Assembly: GCA_944392125.1 (NCBI GenBank)
Contig: CALXVP010000009.1
Location: 1-56,177 of the forward strand
Length of the DNA: 56,177 nucleotides
Reading direction: 5' to 3'
Origin: an uncultured Alphaproteobacteria bacterium
Lineage (GTDB): Bacteria; Pseudomonadota; Alphaproteobacteria; CAAHEQ01; UBA3637
Positions 18,414-29,186 of the stretch are shown here, in pieces. A program made the translations under genes and the position numbers. The notes beneath the pieces were generated by a model. It did not search any database and was not told where the DNA came from. It worked only from the letters and a program-made list of their open reading frames with translations. The first letter of the stretch is position 1. Each line of letters starts with the position of its first letter.

Positions 18414-19538
18414 ATGTCGTATTACATTCAAAAAGGGAAAGAATTTATCACGGATAATTACCGCAGTTTGGACAGAGGATTGCTTTACAGCGTTTTTATC
18501 TTGATTTTATACGGCATTTTCTTGATTTTTGCGGCAGGTCCCGGCGTTGCCGAACGCACGAATCGCGAAACGTTTTACTTTATTTACCGTCAACTGATTT
18601 TTTTGGTGCCGGCAATCGGCGTTCTGTTTGTAACGGCGTTCTTATCGTTTCAACAAATTCGCCGAGTGTGCGGATTGGTATTGGTGGCTTCCGTTTTATG
18701 TATGATTTGGGTTGTTTTGTTCGGCAGTGAGATTCAAGGGGCTAAACGGTGGATGTATTTTCTGGGTATCGGCTTGCAACCGTCGGAATTTGTTAAGCCG
18801 GCATTTGCCGTTGTGTGCGCGTGGCTGTTGGCTTCGGGGCGGTTGATAAAACAATTCCCCGGGTATACGGCATCGTTCATATTATACGGCGTTGTGGCAG
18901 GATTGTTACTCTTGCAGCCGGATGTGGGTATGTTTATTACGGTTTCGGGTATTTTTGCATTGGAACTGTTTTTATCGGGTATTCCGCTTATGTTGGTTAA
19001 TATCTTGGGCGCATTTTTCTTTTCCATGGCGGTCATGGCTTATTTTGTGTTTGATCACGTTCATCAACGGGTGGAGCGGTTTTTAAATCCCGAGCAGGGT
19101 ATGGCATATCAGGTTGAGAAATCGCTGGAAACGTTGAAAAATGCGGGCTGGTTCGGAAAAGGGCCGGGCGAGGGCGTTGTCAAATATGAATTGCCGGACG
19201 CGCATACGGACTTTATCGTTGCGGTGGCAGCGGAAGAATTCGGATTTATTTTAACGGTTTTTTTGGTGGGCGTATTTGCGTATATCGTGTTGCGCGGATT
19301 TTATTTGCTGAAACAAGAAAATAATCATTTTTGTCAATTGGCCGTCGGCGGGTTATTGACACAAATTGCAATTCAGGCTATTGTCAATATGGGTTCAACC
19401 TTAAATATGTTGCCGACAAAAGGTATGACGCTTCCCTTTATTTCCTACGGCGGATCGTCATTAGTTTCCATCGGCTTTGCGTTCGGGATTATTTTGGGGT
19501 TGACGAAAAGCCACACGCTCAGTCGCGGACTGGAATAA
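18414..19538 (+). CDS. ftsW: Septal peptidoglycan glycosyltransferase FtsW
   Basis: SEDS-family polymerase that works with FtsI at the division site. It encodes 374 residues with about ten membrane segments. The SEDS signature appears near the C-terminus (NMLPTKGMTLPFISYGGSS) and QPSEFVKPA in the middle. GGAG-type ribosome sites precede the ATG. FtsW rather than RodA is supported by its place between mraY and murG. Confidence 0.96.
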   Translation: MSYYIQKGKEFITDNYRSLDRGLLYSVFILILYGIFLIFAAGPGVAERTNRETFYFIYRQLIFLVPAIGVLFVTAFLSFQQIRRVCGLVLVASVLCMIWVVLFGSEIQGAKRWMYFLGIGLQPSEFVKPAFAVVCAWLLASGRLIKQFPGYTASFILYGVVAGLLLLQPDVGMFITVSGIFALELFLSGIPLMLVNILGAFFFSMAVMAYFVFDHVHQRVERFLNPEQGMAYQVEKSLETLKNAGWFGKGPGEGVVKYELPDAHTDFIVAVAAEEFGFILTVFLVGVFAYIVLRGFYLLKQENNHFCQLAVGGLLTQIAIQAIVNMGSTLNMLPTKGMTLPFISYGGSSLVSIGFAFGIILGLTKSHTLSRGLE

Positions 19539-19554
19539 GAAAGAGAGGTATCGG

Positions 19555-20724
19555 ATGGGAAATAAAAAAGCCAAACAATCACATAAAAAATCAAAACACA
19601 CGCCTCAATCGGTCGGAGCAAAAACAGCGCGCAAAAAGCCGTTGATTGTTGTTACGACGGGTGGAAGCGGCGGTCATATTTTTCCGGCGGAATCCATTGC
19701 GGGTGCTTTGCTGGAAGAAGGTTATTCAGTGGTGTTTATCACGGACAAGCGAGGCAACGCGTTCCATTCTTTACCGGGCGTAAAAACGTATCGGTTGATG
19801 GCGGAGCCCGTGGCACGGCGGTCGTTGTTTCATAAAGCAACGGCATTCGTCAAACTGTTTTTGGGGTGCGTACAAGCCATGATGTTATTACAAAAGTTAA
19901 AGCCTGCAATGGTTATCGGTGTGGGCGGATATGCCTCCTTCCCAACGGTTATGGCGGCACAAGTCGGACGGATTCCCGTTATTTTGCACGAACAAAATGC
20001 CGTTTTGGGGCGGGCGAACAGAATTTTGGCAAAGGGAGCAAAGTTGGTTGCCACGTCATTTGAACCGACGCTTTTGGTGCCGGAGGAAATTAAGCAGGTG
20101 CGCGTGGGTATGCCGGCACGCCCGCAAATTTTAGCAGTCTCACATGCGCCGTATCCGAAAGATGATGATGAATTTCGTCTTTTGATTTTCGGAGGCAGTC
20201 AGGGAGCAATGTTTTTCAGCCGTAAGTTCCCGAGTGTTTTGGAAAAATTACCGGAATCTTTACAAAAGAAACTGGTAATTACGCAACAGGCGCGTCCGGA
20301 AGATAAAGAAGACTTATTGAAATTTTATGCCGATAAGCCGTTTAAAAAAGTAACGGTTGATTCGTTCTTTAACAATATGCCCGAATTATTAAAAGAATCG
20401 CACTTGATTATTTCACGTGGCGGTGCGTCTACAATTACGGAATTGGAAATTATCGGCCGACCGGCGATAATCGTTCCGTTGCCGACGGCGGCGGATAATC
20501 ACCAGATGGAAAATGCCCGTCAATTTTGCGATTCGGGTGCCGGGTGGCTTGTGAACGAAAAATCGTTTGATGCGGATCAAGTGGCGCAACGTTTGGTTGA
20601 GTTAATGCAACAACCGGGTGTATTGGCGCAGGCGGCAGCGTGTGCGTATCGTCGGGCACGGCCGACGGCGGGAAAAGATGTGGTGCGTTTGGTAGATGAG
20701 TTAATCGGAAAGGGAAGTAAATGA
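19555..20724 (+). CDS. murG: UDP-GlcNAc:lipid I N-acetylglucosaminyltransferase
   Basis: Peripheral inner-membrane enzyme that makes lipid II. It encodes 389 residues, with two Rossmann domains. GGSGGHIFPA near residue 37, HEQNAVLGRANR and the C-terminal SRGGASTITELE donor-site region are clear. About 28 Lys/Arg-rich residues precede the domain, somewhat more than usual, and could aid membrane binding. The stop overlaps the murC start (ATGA). Confidence 0.97.
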   Translation: MGNKKAKQSHKKSKHTPQSVGAKTARKKPLIVVTTGGSGGHIFPAESIAGALLEEGYSVVFITDKRGNAFHSLPGVKTYRLMAEPVARRSLFHKATAFVKLFLGCVQAMMLLQKLKPAMVIGVGGYASFPTVMAAQVGRIPVILHEQNAVLGRANRILAKGAKLVATSFEPTLLVPEEIKQVRVGMPARPQILAVSHAPYPKDDDEFRLLIFGGSQGAMFFSRKFPSVLEKLPESLQKKLVITQQARPEDKEDLLKFYADKPFKKVTVDSFFNNMPELLKESHLIISRGGASTITELEIIGRPAIIVPLPTAADNHQMENARQFCDSGAGWLVNEKSFDADQVAQRLVELMQQPGVLAQAAACAYRRARPTAGKDVVRLVDELIGKGSK

Positions 20725-22124
20725 AATTAACGTGTCCGCTGAAAAAAATTCATTTTATCGGAATCGGCGGTATCGGGATGAGTGCCATTGCCGAAATGTT
20801 GCTTGATTTGGGCATATCGGTTCAAGGTTCGGATGAAAAAGAAAGCGGTAATACAATTCGGTTGCGGAAAAACGGTATTCCCGTTTTTATCGGGCACAAA
20901 GCCGAGCATATCGGAGATGCGGATGCCGTTGTGATTTCCAGCGCGATTAAAGCAGATAATCCCGAGTTAATGGAAGCACATAAACGGCATTTACCTATCG
21001 GACATCGTTCCGAAATGTTGGCGGAGATTTTGCACTATAAGCAAAGCATCTGTGTATCGGGAACGCACGGAAAGACAACCACTTCTTCTTTGATTGCCTG
21101 TATTTTGATGACGGCGGGATTTGATCCGAGTTTTGTTATCGGCGGGATTTTAAATTCGCAACATTCCAATGCGCGTCTCGGGAAAGGGGATTACGTGGTT
21201 GTGGAAGCAGATGAATCGGATGGTTCATTTTTAAAATTGCCCACGAATTTATCGGTTGTGACGAATATAGAACCCGAGCATATGGATTATTACCACACGT
21301 TTGACAATATGAAAGGGGCTTATGCGCTTTTCTTTAAAAATACGGCGTTTTACGGGGCGTGTGTTGCGTGTATTGATCACCCGACCGTTCGCGAAGTGAT
21401 TGATAAAGTCGATAATCGCAGATGTATCACATACGGAACGATAGCAGAGGCCGATGTGCGCGCCGTGAATATTCGGCTGATGAAGGGCGCACACGTGTTT
21501 GATGTGGAAATTCGTTCCGAGGCGGGTATGCGCCGGATTCGGGATGTGCAACTTTCCATGATTGGGCGACACAACGTATTGAACGCATTGGCAGCCATCA
21601 GTGTGGGTATTTATCTGGGAATCGGTGAAAGTGTGATAAAAAAAGCACTGGCCTCTTTTGAGGGAATCCAACGGCGGTTGACTTATCGGGGTATTTTGAA
21701 CCAAATGCCCGTTTATGATGATTACGGGCATCATCCGACGGAAATTAAAGCCACTTTAAAAGCCGTTCGGGAAAATACGAAAGGAAAAGTAATTGCCGTT
21801 TTTCAACCGCACAGATACACGCGTTTGCAGGATTTATGGGATAGTTTTTTAACGTGTTTTGCTGATGCCGATGAAGTCTATGTTTGCGATGTTTACGGTG
21901 CGGGAGAAACACCGATAGAGGGAATAACGGCACCGGCATTTGCGCGTATGCTCAACAAAACGCACGGCCATGCAACCTATTTGCCGTTTCTGGAAGATTT
22001 AACGGGGTTAACCGAGCGGTATACAAACGCGGATACGTTGGTTTGCTTGGGGGCAGGAAGTATATCGGCGCAAATCAACGCATTGCTGGAATCGCTGAAA
22101 GGAGAAGAAAAACATGGTGTTTGA
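20721..22124 (+). CDS. murC: UDP-N-acetylmuramate--L-alanine ligase
   Basis: Adds L-Ala to UDP-MurNAc, the first peptide step of the precursor. It encodes 467 residues. The N-terminal UDP-binding loop GIGGIGMSAIAE is near residue 14, the ATP loop GTHGKTTT near 114, and DDYGHHPTEI is diagnostic of MurC. It overlaps murG by 4 bases and murB by 11, indicating translational coupling. Confidence 0.98.
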   Translation: MKLTCPLKKIHFIGIGGIGMSAIAEMLLDLGISVQGSDEKESGNTIRLRKNGIPVFIGHKAEHIGDADAVVISSAIKADNPELMEAHKRHLPIGHRSEMLAEILHYKQSICVSGTHGKTTTSSLIACILMTAGFDPSFVIGGILNSQHSNARLGKGDYVVVEADESDGSFLKLPTNLSVVTNIEPEHMDYYHTFDNMKGAYALFFKNTAFYGACVACIDHPTVREVIDKVDNRRCITYGTIAEADVRAVNIRLMKGAHVFDVEIRSEAGMRRIRDVQLSMIGRHNVLNALAAISVGIYLGIGESVIKKALASFEGIQRRLTYRGILNQMPVYDDYGHHPTEIKATLKAVRENTKGKVIAVFQPHRYTRLQDLWDSFLTCFADADEVYVCDVYGAGETPIEGITAPAFARMLNKTHGHATYLPFLEDLTGLTERYTNADTLVCLGAGSISAQINALLESLKGEEKHGV

Positions 22125-23073
22125 TGGTATGAAATGGAAAAGATGGTTTAATTCTTCCTTTCCGAAAAAAGAAAATTTAATGAAGCGGTTGCCACCCGTG
22201 CGGGGCAAGGTAAGCGCAAATGAGCCGTTGGCAAAAAAGAATTGGTTCGGTGTCGGCGGTGCGGCGCAGGTTTATTTTGAACCGGCCGATGCGTCGGATT
22301 TGGCATTGATGATTCGCGAAATGCCCCCCGTCCCGCTCACGATTTTGGGCGCAGGGAGTAATGTTTTGATACGGGATGGGGGTATCCCCGGCATAACGGT
22401 TCACTTAGGGGCGCCGTTTGCACAAATTCGGGTTGAAAAAGATAAAATGATTTGCGGTGCCGGTGCAAAAGTGATGGATGTGGCGCGTGTTGCCGAAAAG
22501 AATCATGTAAGCGGTTTTGAATTTTTATGCGGGATTCCGGGTTCCGTCGGCGGTGCGGTGCGGATGAATGCGGGGGCATACGGGGAGCAAATTTCCGATA
22601 AATTGATAGAGTTATCCGTTATTACGCCCGACGGTGATTTGCGCACGTTAACGCAAGATGAATTACGCGATTCCTTCCAATATCGGACTTGTTTATTCCC
22701 GACGGGTTGGATATTCGTCGGCGCCGTATTTCAGGGAAAATACGTGGCCGATTCGGCGGTTATCAGCGAACGAATGGCATTAAATCGGCGTAAACGGGAA
22801 AACGGGCAACCGATGGGGGCACGAACGGCAGGGTCTACATTTAAGAATCCCGAGGGAACACCGGCTTGGCAACTGATTGATAAAGTAGGTATGCGCGGGG
22901 CGCGTCGCGGTGGGGCGGAAGTTTCGCAAAAGCATGCGAATTTTTTAATCAATTTGGGTCATGCGACGGCAAAAGATATTGAATCGCTCGGGGAGGAAAT
23001 TCGCTCAAAAGTGTATGAAAAAGAGGGGATTACGCTTGAATGGGAAATTAAAAAGTTGGGGGTTGATAAATGA
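22114..23073 (+). CDS. murB: UDP-N-acetylenolpyruvoylglucosamine reductase
   Basis: FAD-dependent reductase that forms UDP-MurNAc. It encodes 319 residues and lacks the extra C-terminal domain of E. coli MurB, as in type II enzymes. Visible motifs: NWFGVGGAA, LGAGSNVLIRDGG (FAD site), GIPGSVGGAVRMNAGAYG, and GSTFKNP with the catalytic Ser. AAAGGAG lies 9 nt before the ATG inside murC. The stop overlaps the ddl start (ATGA). Confidence 0.97.
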   Translation: MVFDGMKWKRWFNSSFPKKENLMKRLPPVRGKVSANEPLAKKNWFGVGGAAQVYFEPADASDLALMIREMPPVPLTILGAGSNVLIRDGGIPGITVHLGAPFAQIRVEKDKMICGAGAKVMDVARVAEKNHVSGFEFLCGIPGSVGGAVRMNAGAYGEQISDKLIELSVITPDGDLRTLTQDELRDSFQYRTCLFPTGWIFVGAVFQGKYVADSAVISERMALNRRKRENGQPMGARTAGSTFKNPEGTPAWQLIDKVGMRGARRGGAEVSQKHANFLINLGHATAKDIESLGEEIRSKVYEKEGITLEWEIKKLGVDK

Positions 23074-23978
23074 AGCGAGTTGTGGTGCTGGCAGGGGGAA
23101 TGTCATCGGAACGCGAAGTATCGCTTGAGAGCGGGCGGAATGTATTAAAGGCGTTATCGGATAAAGGGTATCAAGCGATGATGTTGGACGTGCAAACACC
23201 GATTTCGGGGTTGGTATCGGCCCTGGAGCAACTGAAACCCGATGTTGTTTTTAATGCCCTGCACGGAAAATACGGTGAAGACGGCTGTGTTCAGGGATTG
23301 CTGAATTTGATGCGGATTCCGTATACGCATTCGGGAGTGCTGGCATCAGCGCTTTCAATGGATAAACAACGTGCCAAAATGTTGGCAAAGATGCATGGTA
23401 TTGATGTGCCGAACGGCCGATTGGTAACGTATGAGGAGGTGGCAAATCAACAAACGTTGCCTAAACCGTATGTGTTAAAGCCGAATAATGAGGGATCATC
23501 GGTTGATGTGTATATTATTCGGACGGAGGAAGACGAAAAATCTTTTTTATCTAAAAGAGTTGTTGACAAAACATTCTTAATGGAGGAATATATAGACGGT
23601 CGCGAATTATCGGTTGTGGTAACGGATGAGGGTGCGGTCGGCGTTGTGGAGATTATTCCCGTTGACGGTTTTTATGATTATACGCATAAATACACGACGG
23701 GGGCGGCAACACATATCATTCCGGCGCAAATACCTGAGAGCTGGACGCAGAAACTGATGACAGAGGCAGAAACGGTGCATAAGGTATTCGGGTGTCGGGG
23801 TGTATCGCGTTCCGACTTTCGGTTAGATGAAACAAAAGGTCGGGGTGTTTTTTTGGAATTAAATGCCAATCCGGGCATGACGGCGCTTTCGCTTGTGCCG
23901 GAGGTGTTGGCAAAGATGCGCGGTCAAAGTTATGCCGACTTTACGGCGCTTTTGGTTGAACAGGCAGTCTACGAATAA
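23070..23978 (+). CDS. ddl: D-alanine--D-alanine ligase
   Basis: ATP-grasp enzyme that makes D-Ala-D-Ala for MurF. It encodes 302 residues. Visible: the N-terminal VLAGGMSSEREVSLESG loop, ALHGKYGEDGCVQG, PYTHSGVLASALSMDK, and the Mg-binding end FLELNANPGMT. It corresponds to the DdlB type usual in dcw clusters. Confidence 0.97.
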   Translation: MKRVVVLAGGMSSEREVSLESGRNVLKALSDKGYQAMMLDVQTPISGLVSALEQLKPDVVFNALHGKYGEDGCVQGLLNLMRIPYTHSGVLASALSMDKQRAKMLAKMHGIDVPNGRLVTYEEVANQQTLPKPYVLKPNNEGSSVDVYIIRTEEDEKSFLSKRVVDKTFLMEEYIDGRELSVVVTDEGAVGVVEIIPVDGFYDYTHKYTTGAATHIIPAQIPESWTQKLMTEAETVHKVFGCRGVSRSDFRLDETKGRGVFLELNANPGMTALSLVPEVLAKMRGQSYADFTALLVEQAVYE

Positions 23979-23997
23979 CGGCAGACGGGAGTTATAA

Positions 23998-24828
23998 ATG
24001 GCAAAACAGAGCAAGAAGAAGAAAGAGCAGAAAGGCTTTTGGACGCTGAAACGGCGCATTTATGCCGGGCTGTTTGCCGTTGTGATACTCTCGGCCATTG
24101 GCGGAACGAGTTACTTTTTAACAACGCCACAAGGAAAAAACTTTATGAAAGAGGCCACGCAAACTTGGATGCGTATTCGGCAAAAAGCGCATTTGGAACT
24201 CAGCCAAGTGCCGGTGCAAGGCCGTAATCGCACAAAATTGGAAGATATCAATGCTGTTCTTAAACTGTCGCAAGGAATGCCGATTTTAGAGATTGATTTG
24301 GAGGAAAAACGAGAGGCGATTGCAAAATTGCCGTGGATTCGCAGTGTGGTGATTGAACGGCAGTTGCCCGATATGATTATTATTCAGATAACGGAAAAAG
24401 AGCCGATAGCTATTTGGCAACATCATAAAAAATATTCTCCGATTGATGAACAAGGGGAGCCGATTGCGGATGATAAAACCGTTATTTCAAACGTCTTATT
24501 GGTGGTGGGTGAAGATGCCCCGCAACATACACCGCAGTTGATAGAACAATTAAGTAAATATCCGGATATTCAAAAACACGTGCGTTCGGCCGTTCGGGTC
24601 GGAAAACGCAGATGGAATTTATATTTAAATGATGCAGAGCACGGCATTGTGGTGCAATTACCCGAAACGGATATTGCGGGCGCATTGCGCCGATTGAGTG
24701 AATTTAACGAAACGGGGCAGATTTTAGAGCGCGATTTAAACGTGATTGATTTAAGGTTGCGGGATCGCTTAATCGTGCGTAGCGAGGCTTCACTTGCCGG
24801 CTCGGAAAAGGATAAAAAGAAAAAATAA
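23998..24828 (+). CDS. ftsQ: Cell division protein FtsQ
   Basis: Bitopic division protein of the FtsQ-FtsL-FtsB complex. It encodes 276 residues: a very basic cytoplasmic start, one membrane segment (about residues 22-42), a POTRA domain (about 75-135, with LPWIRSVVIERQLPD), then the FtsQ beta domain. A Lys-rich tail ends the protein. Position before ftsA supports the call. Confidence 0.95.
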   Translation: MAKQSKKKKEQKGFWTLKRRIYAGLFAVVILSAIGGTSYFLTTPQGKNFMKEATQTWMRIRQKAHLELSQVPVQGRNRTKLEDINAVLKLSQGMPILEIDLEEKREAIAKLPWIRSVVIERQLPDMIIIQITEKEPIAIWQHHKKYSPIDEQGEPIADDKTVISNVLLVVGEDAPQHTPQLIEQLSKYPDIQKHVRSAVRVGKRRWNLYLNDAEHGIVVQLPETDIAGALRRLSEFNETGQILERDLNVIDLRLRDRLIVRSEASLAGSEKDKKKK

Positions 24829-24849
24829 AACGAAAAGCGGAAAAAAGAG

Positions 24850-26100
24850 ATGGTCAAAAAGAAAAAACTCAAATCGGTATTAACATTGTTGGACGTGGGC
24901 ACTTCCAAGGTTTGTTGTTTGGTTGTGCGCTTCGGTGCCGATGATGTGCCCGAAGTTATCGGCACGGGATATGCGCCGGCCAGAGGGATTCATGCCGGGG
25001 CCATCGTTGATTTGAATGAAGCAACCGAGTGTATTCGCGAGGCGTTAAATCAAGCCGATACGCAAGCCGGACGATTGACGACGAGTGTGATTGTTAATAT
25101 CTCTTCAACGCAATTAAAGGGTCATCATATTCAAAAAGAGATTGAGATAAATGACGGTCGGGCGATTACGACAAGCGATGTTCGGCGGTTGGTGGACGGT
25201 GTAATCGGGTCTTGTTTGGCTCAGGGCGATGAGGTAATTCATTCTTTCCCGCTCGGCTATACGGTTGACGGGGAACAAAATATTCAAGATCCGCGCGGAT
25301 TATACGGTAATCGTTTAGGTGTGCACATGCATATTATTACGCTTCCCGAAACGCAGACGCGGAATTTGGTTGCCGTATTGGATCGGTGCCATGTTTCTAT
25401 TGATATGAAGGTGGCAACACCGTATGCCTCGGCATTGGCAACGGTAACGGAGGAAGAAAAAGATGTGGGCGCTACGGCTATTGATTTCGGGGCCGGCACA
25501 ACATCTTTGGCGATTTTTTTGGATGGCGGATTGGTGCATTTGGATTTAATTCCTCAGGGCGGTGAGATTTTAACAAAGGATATTATGCGCGGATTAAATA
25601 CCTCGTTTTCGGTTGCCGAAAGATTGAAAACACTGCACGGGGCATTATTTTCATCACCGCGAGATGAAATTGATCGGCTGATTGTGCCCGTATTGGGTGA
25701 GGAGGGAACGAATATACAAGTTCCGCAATCGGATTTAATTTCAATCATTATTCCGCGTGCCGAAGAAATTATAGAAAACGTGGGGCATATTTTTGAAAAG
25801 TATCCTTACTTTGTGGTGGCAACAAAGCATCTTGTATTAAACGGCGGTGGCAGTATGTTGCAAGGGATAAAAGAAAAAACGATTGCTATTTTGGGAGGAA
25901 CCGTTCGTATCGGAAAACCGCAAACCATCAGAGGCTTGCCCACACAATACGAACCGTATACATTTTCAACTTGTATCGGCTTACTCAAATATGTCATGAT
26001 AAAAGAAAAAAGTTTATTAAATGAAAAATTCACATCTCAACCAACCCCTAAAAAAGGTCATATCGGAAAGGTAATGCAATGGCTAATTCAGAATTTTTAG
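24850..26100 (+). CDS. ftsA: Cell division protein FtsA
   Basis: Actin-like protein that anchors FtsZ filaments to the inner membrane and recruits the divisome. It encodes 416 residues. The nucleotide-binding pieces [13 protein letters not shown] (phosphate 1), [14 protein letters not shown] (phosphate 2) and [11 protein letters not shown] (adenosine) are intact. The C-terminal amphipathic anchor ([11 protein letters not shown]) is encoded in the 22 bases that overlap ftsZ. Confidence 0.97.
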   Translation: MVKKKKLKSVLTLLDVGTSKVCCLVVRFGADDVPEVIGTGYAPARGIHAGAIVDLNEATECIREALNQADTQAGRLTTSVIVNISSTQLKGHHIQKEIEINDGRAITTSDVRRLVDGVIGSCLAQGDEVIHSFPLGYTVDGEQNIQDPRGLYGNRLGVHMHIITLPETQTRNLVAVLDRCHVSIDMKVATPYASALATVTEEEKDVGATAIDFGAGTTSLAIFLDGGLVHLDLIPQGGEILTKDIMRGLNTSFSVAERLKTLHGALFSSPRDEIDRLIVPVLGEEGTNIQVPQSDLISIIIPRAEEIIENVGHIFEKYPYFVVATKHLVLNGGGSMLQGIKEKTIAILGGTVRIGKPQTIRGLPTQYEPYTFSTCIGLLKYVMIKEKSLLNEKFTSQPTPKKGHIGKVMQWLIQNF

Positions 26101-27836
26101 AAGTACAGGAAAGCGGTTTATCCATCGGTTTGGCGTCGCCCGCGCCCGAGTTTTTATTAACGCCGAATATCGGTGTCATCGGTGTCGGCGGTGCCGGCGG
26201 AAACGCAATTAACAATATGGTAACGGCTGATTTGGGCGATGTTTCGTTTTTTGCGGCGAACACGGATGCACAAGCGTTATCCAAATCGTTGGTTGCAGAT
26301 AAAATCCAACTGGGTGTGACGATTACGCAAGGTTTGGGTGCGGGAGCCAATCCGGAAGTCGGGCGCGCGGCGGCAACCGAGGCAGAAGATAAAATCAAAG
26401 AGTATTTAAAGGGATTGCATTTACTGTTCATTACGGCCGGCATGGGTGGCGGAACGGGAACGGGTGCTGCTCCGGTCATTGCCAAAATTGCCAAAGATAT
26501 GGGGATATTAACGGTGGGTGTTGTGTCCAAGCCGTTTCAATTTGAGGGGCGTAAACGGATGCAAACGGCAAATGACGGTATTAACGAATTAAAAAAATAC
26601 GTGGATACGTTGATTGTGATTCCGAACCAAAATTTATTCCGTATTGTCGCAAGCGATACCACGTTTGCCGATGCGTTTAAAATTGCCGACGGCGTTTTGT
26701 GTCAAGGCGTTCGTTCCATTACGGATTTGGTAATGAATCCCGGGATGATTAACTTGGATTTTGCGGATGTGAAAACGGTATTATCATCTATGGGACGAGC
26801 CATGATGGGAACGGGTGAATCCAGCGGTGAAAATCGGGCGGAAATTGCCGTGGAGAAAGCCATTTCAAATCCGTTGTTGGACGATTCTTCCATTCAAGGC
26901 GCAAAGAGTATTTTAATCAACATTTCGGGCGGATTGGATTTAACATTGGCCGAAGTTGATTTGGCAGCGGAGCGGATTCGTCAGGAATTACATCAAGACG
27001 ATGCGAACATTATTTTCGGAACGTGCGCCGATGAAGCATTGCACGGCAAAATCCGCGTATCGTTAGTGGCAACGGGCATTGATGATGACCCGACGGAAAA
27101 ATATGTGCCGTCCACCGTTAAAACGGAAGAGCCGAAGGTGGTGGAAGTGCCGGTTGTGCCGGTTGCGGAAGATGCGGAAGAGAACGGTGAACCGCAAGAA
27201 ACATTAAACGAATCGGAAACACAAGATGAATTTCCTTTAATTTCCGAAACGCCGATTGAACCGCGTGAAGCCGAAGAAGCGTTCGGGCTGGATTTAAATG
27301 AAAATATGTCGTTTGATGATACAAATGCCAACTATAATATGGCGATTGAATTGACGGAAGCCTCTGTATCGCAACCGCCGTTGTTTGATGAAGAAGTGCC
27401 CGATATTGCGCCGGTTATTCCGGTAGAAAGTGTGCCGGAAGTGAAAGAAAGCGTGAATATGGAGGCAAAAAAGGCAGATGCAAACGTAAAAGCTTCGCGC
27501 AGTAGTTTGTTTGATTTGTTGTTACCACAGGGATTCATGGGAAAAACCGGTCGTCGGGAAAAAGAGCAACAGTCTGCGTCAGCGGATTCATCGGCCCGCG
27601 GAGCGATACCGCAACCCGCGAACGGTATGCCCTCAACGGGAGCCGTTTCGGCGAGCGGTATACCCACCGGCGGGAACGGTATGATGAGCGGAGCGACAAC
27701 AAGCATTCCTTCTGCCCAAGCGAATAATGCGCAACGTATGCCGAACGCAACACAGCAATCAACTGCAAAAAGCGGATTGTTTGATGACGACCCGTTTGAA
27801 AATGTTGATTTACCCGCGTTTTTAAGACGGCGTTAA
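26079..27836 (+). CDS. ftsZ: Cell division protein FtsZ
   Basis: Tubulin-like GTPase that forms the Z ring. It encodes 585 residues. The GTPase core holds the tubulin signature GGGTGTG near residue 125. A long acidic/Pro/Ser-rich linker of about 250 residues follows, typical of alphaproteobacterial FtsZ, and the protein ends in the conserved peptide DLPAFLRRR that binds FtsA and other partners. The start lies inside ftsA, with AAAGG upstream. It is the last dcw gene; lpxC, often next, is not here. Confidence 0.98.
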   Translation: MANSEFLEVQESGLSIGLASPAPEFLLTPNIGVIGVGGAGGNAINNMVTADLGDVSFFAANTDAQALSKSLVADKIQLGVTITQGLGAGANPEVGRAAATEAEDKIKEYLKGLHLLFITAGMGGGTGTGAAPVIAKIAKDMGILTVGVVSKPFQFEGRKRMQTANDGINELKKYVDTLIVIPNQNLFRIVASDTTFADAFKIADGVLCQGVRSITDLVMNPGMINLDFADVKTVLSSMGRAMMGTGESSGENRAEIAVEKAISNPLLDDSSIQGAKSILINISGGLDLTLAEVDLAAERIRQELHQDDANIIFGTCADEALHGKIRVSLVATGIDDDPTEKYVPSTVKTEEPKVVEVPVVPVAEDAEENGEPQETLNESETQDEFPLISETPIEPREAEEAFGLDLNENMSFDDTNANYNMAIELTEASVSQPPLFDEEVPDIAPVIPVESVPEVKESVNMEAKKADANVKASRSSLFDLLLPQGFMGKTGRREKEQQSASADSSARGAIPQPANGMPSTGAVSASGIPTGGNGMMSGATTSIPSAQANNAQRMPNATQQSTAKSGLFDDDPFENVDLPAFLRRR

Positions 27837-27866
27837 TTTTGAGACTATTGAAGACGCAGGAGGAAA

Positions 27867-29135
27867 ATGGATAACGCCATTGAAAGTCGCCTTACGGCAT
27901 TTCGGATTGTGCGCGATGTTGTTTATTTCAGCAAGACAACCGATGAGGCTTTTGGTGCTTGCAAGCGGAGTGCGTTGGCGGAGAGTGATAAACATTTCGT
28001 GCGTCAACTGGCGTTGACAACTCTGCGTCATTACGGACAAATTCAATCTCTTACAGCGCATTTCTTAACAAAGCCGTTGGGGCGCAAGTTAAGGGATATA
28101 CAACTTGTCTTATCATTAGGCGTCGCACAGATGATTTTTCTGCAAACGCCGTCGCATGCAGCCGTTGATACGAGTGTCCGACTTGTTAAGCAGATGCAAA
28201 AAACGCCGTTTGCCGGATTGGTGAACGGTGTATTGCGACGGCTGGATCGCGAAAAAGCACATTTGCCGATACCGAGTTGTGTGGAAAATTTGCCCGAGTG
28301 GCTCTTGCGTTCATGGCAAAAAGCATACGGAAAAGGTAGAACGCAAGCCATTGCCGAAAAACTCACGGCCGAGCCGTTGCTGGATATTACCGTAAAAGAA
28401 AATCCGTTGGAATGGGCGTCTCGGTGGGGCGGTGTTGTGTTAGAAACGGGAACGGTGCGTGTGAATGCCGGGGAAGATATTACGAAGCGGGCAGGTTATG
28501 CAACGGGAGAATGGTGGATACAGGAAGCATCGGCCTCTATTCCGGCGCAGTTGTTCCCGCGCGTTAAGGGCTTGCGGATAGCGGATTTATGTGCGGCTCC
28601 CGGAGGAAAAACGGCGCAACTGGTAAATCGCGGTGCGGTTGTTGATGCGTATGATATATCTGAAAGGCGGTTGAATCGCCTGCGCGAAAACATCAATCGG
28701 CTGGGAATGAATGAATCCGTTCGCGTTTTTTGCGCGGATGTTTCCGAGTTAAAAGTTCGACCGGAGAATTTATACGATGCCGTTTTGTTAGATGCGCCGT
28801 GTTCCGCAACGGGAACTATTCGGAGGCATCCCGATTTATTGTTCCACCGCACACCGGATGATGTGATTCGATTAAGTTTATTACAGCGCACGTTATTGAA
28901 AAAAGCAGTTGAACTGGTAAAACCGGGCGGATATATTGTTTATGCAACGTGTTCATTACAGCCGGAAGAAAACGAAACGGTTGTGCAAGATGTTGTGCAG
29001 TGTTGCCCGATGATAAAACGCGTGGAATTGCCTGAAAAATGGGCGCGTTTTAAAAATAACGCCGGGGCGTTGCAGGTGTTGCCGGATCAAGGGCAAGACG
29101 GTTTTTATGCCACTTTACTCAGAAAAGATAAATAA
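27867..29135 (+). CDS. rsmB: 16S rRNA (cytosine-967-C5)-methyltransferase
   Basis: SAM-dependent rRNA m5C methyltransferase (Sun/RsmB). It encodes 422 residues: an N-terminal NusB-like RNA-binding domain (about 1-140), then a Rossmann methyltransferase with the SAM loop DLCAAPGGKT, motif IV DAPCSATG and motif VI YATCSLQPEENE carrying the catalytic Cys. GGAGG sits ahead of the ATG. It may continue the dcw transcript, since no terminator separates it from ftsZ. Confidence 0.95.
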   Translation: MDNAIESRLTAFRIVRDVVYFSKTTDEAFGACKRSALAESDKHFVRQLALTTLRHYGQIQSLTAHFLTKPLGRKLRDIQLVLSLGVAQMIFLQTPSHAAVDTSVRLVKQMQKTPFAGLVNGVLRRLDREKAHLPIPSCVENLPEWLLRSWQKAYGKGRTQAIAEKLTAEPLLDITVKENPLEWASRWGGVVLETGTVRVNAGEDITKRAGYATGEWWIQEASASIPAQLFPRVKGLRIADLCAAPGGKTAQLVNRGAVVDAYDISERRLNRLRENINRLGMNESVRVFCADVSELKVRPENLYDAVLLDAPCSATGTIRRHPDLLFHRTPDDVIRLSLLQRTLLKKAVELVKPGGYIVYATCSLQPEENETVVQDVVQCCPMIKRVELPEKWARFKNNAGALQVLPDQGQDGFYATLLRKDK

Positions 29136-29186
29136 AACATTGACGGCGCCGAGAAAATGCTCTATTCTGAAAAGCGGGAGGAGCGA

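Noticed and set aside
21249..21734. 161-codon minus-strand frame
   Set aside because: Antisense shadow of murC, which has all family motifs.
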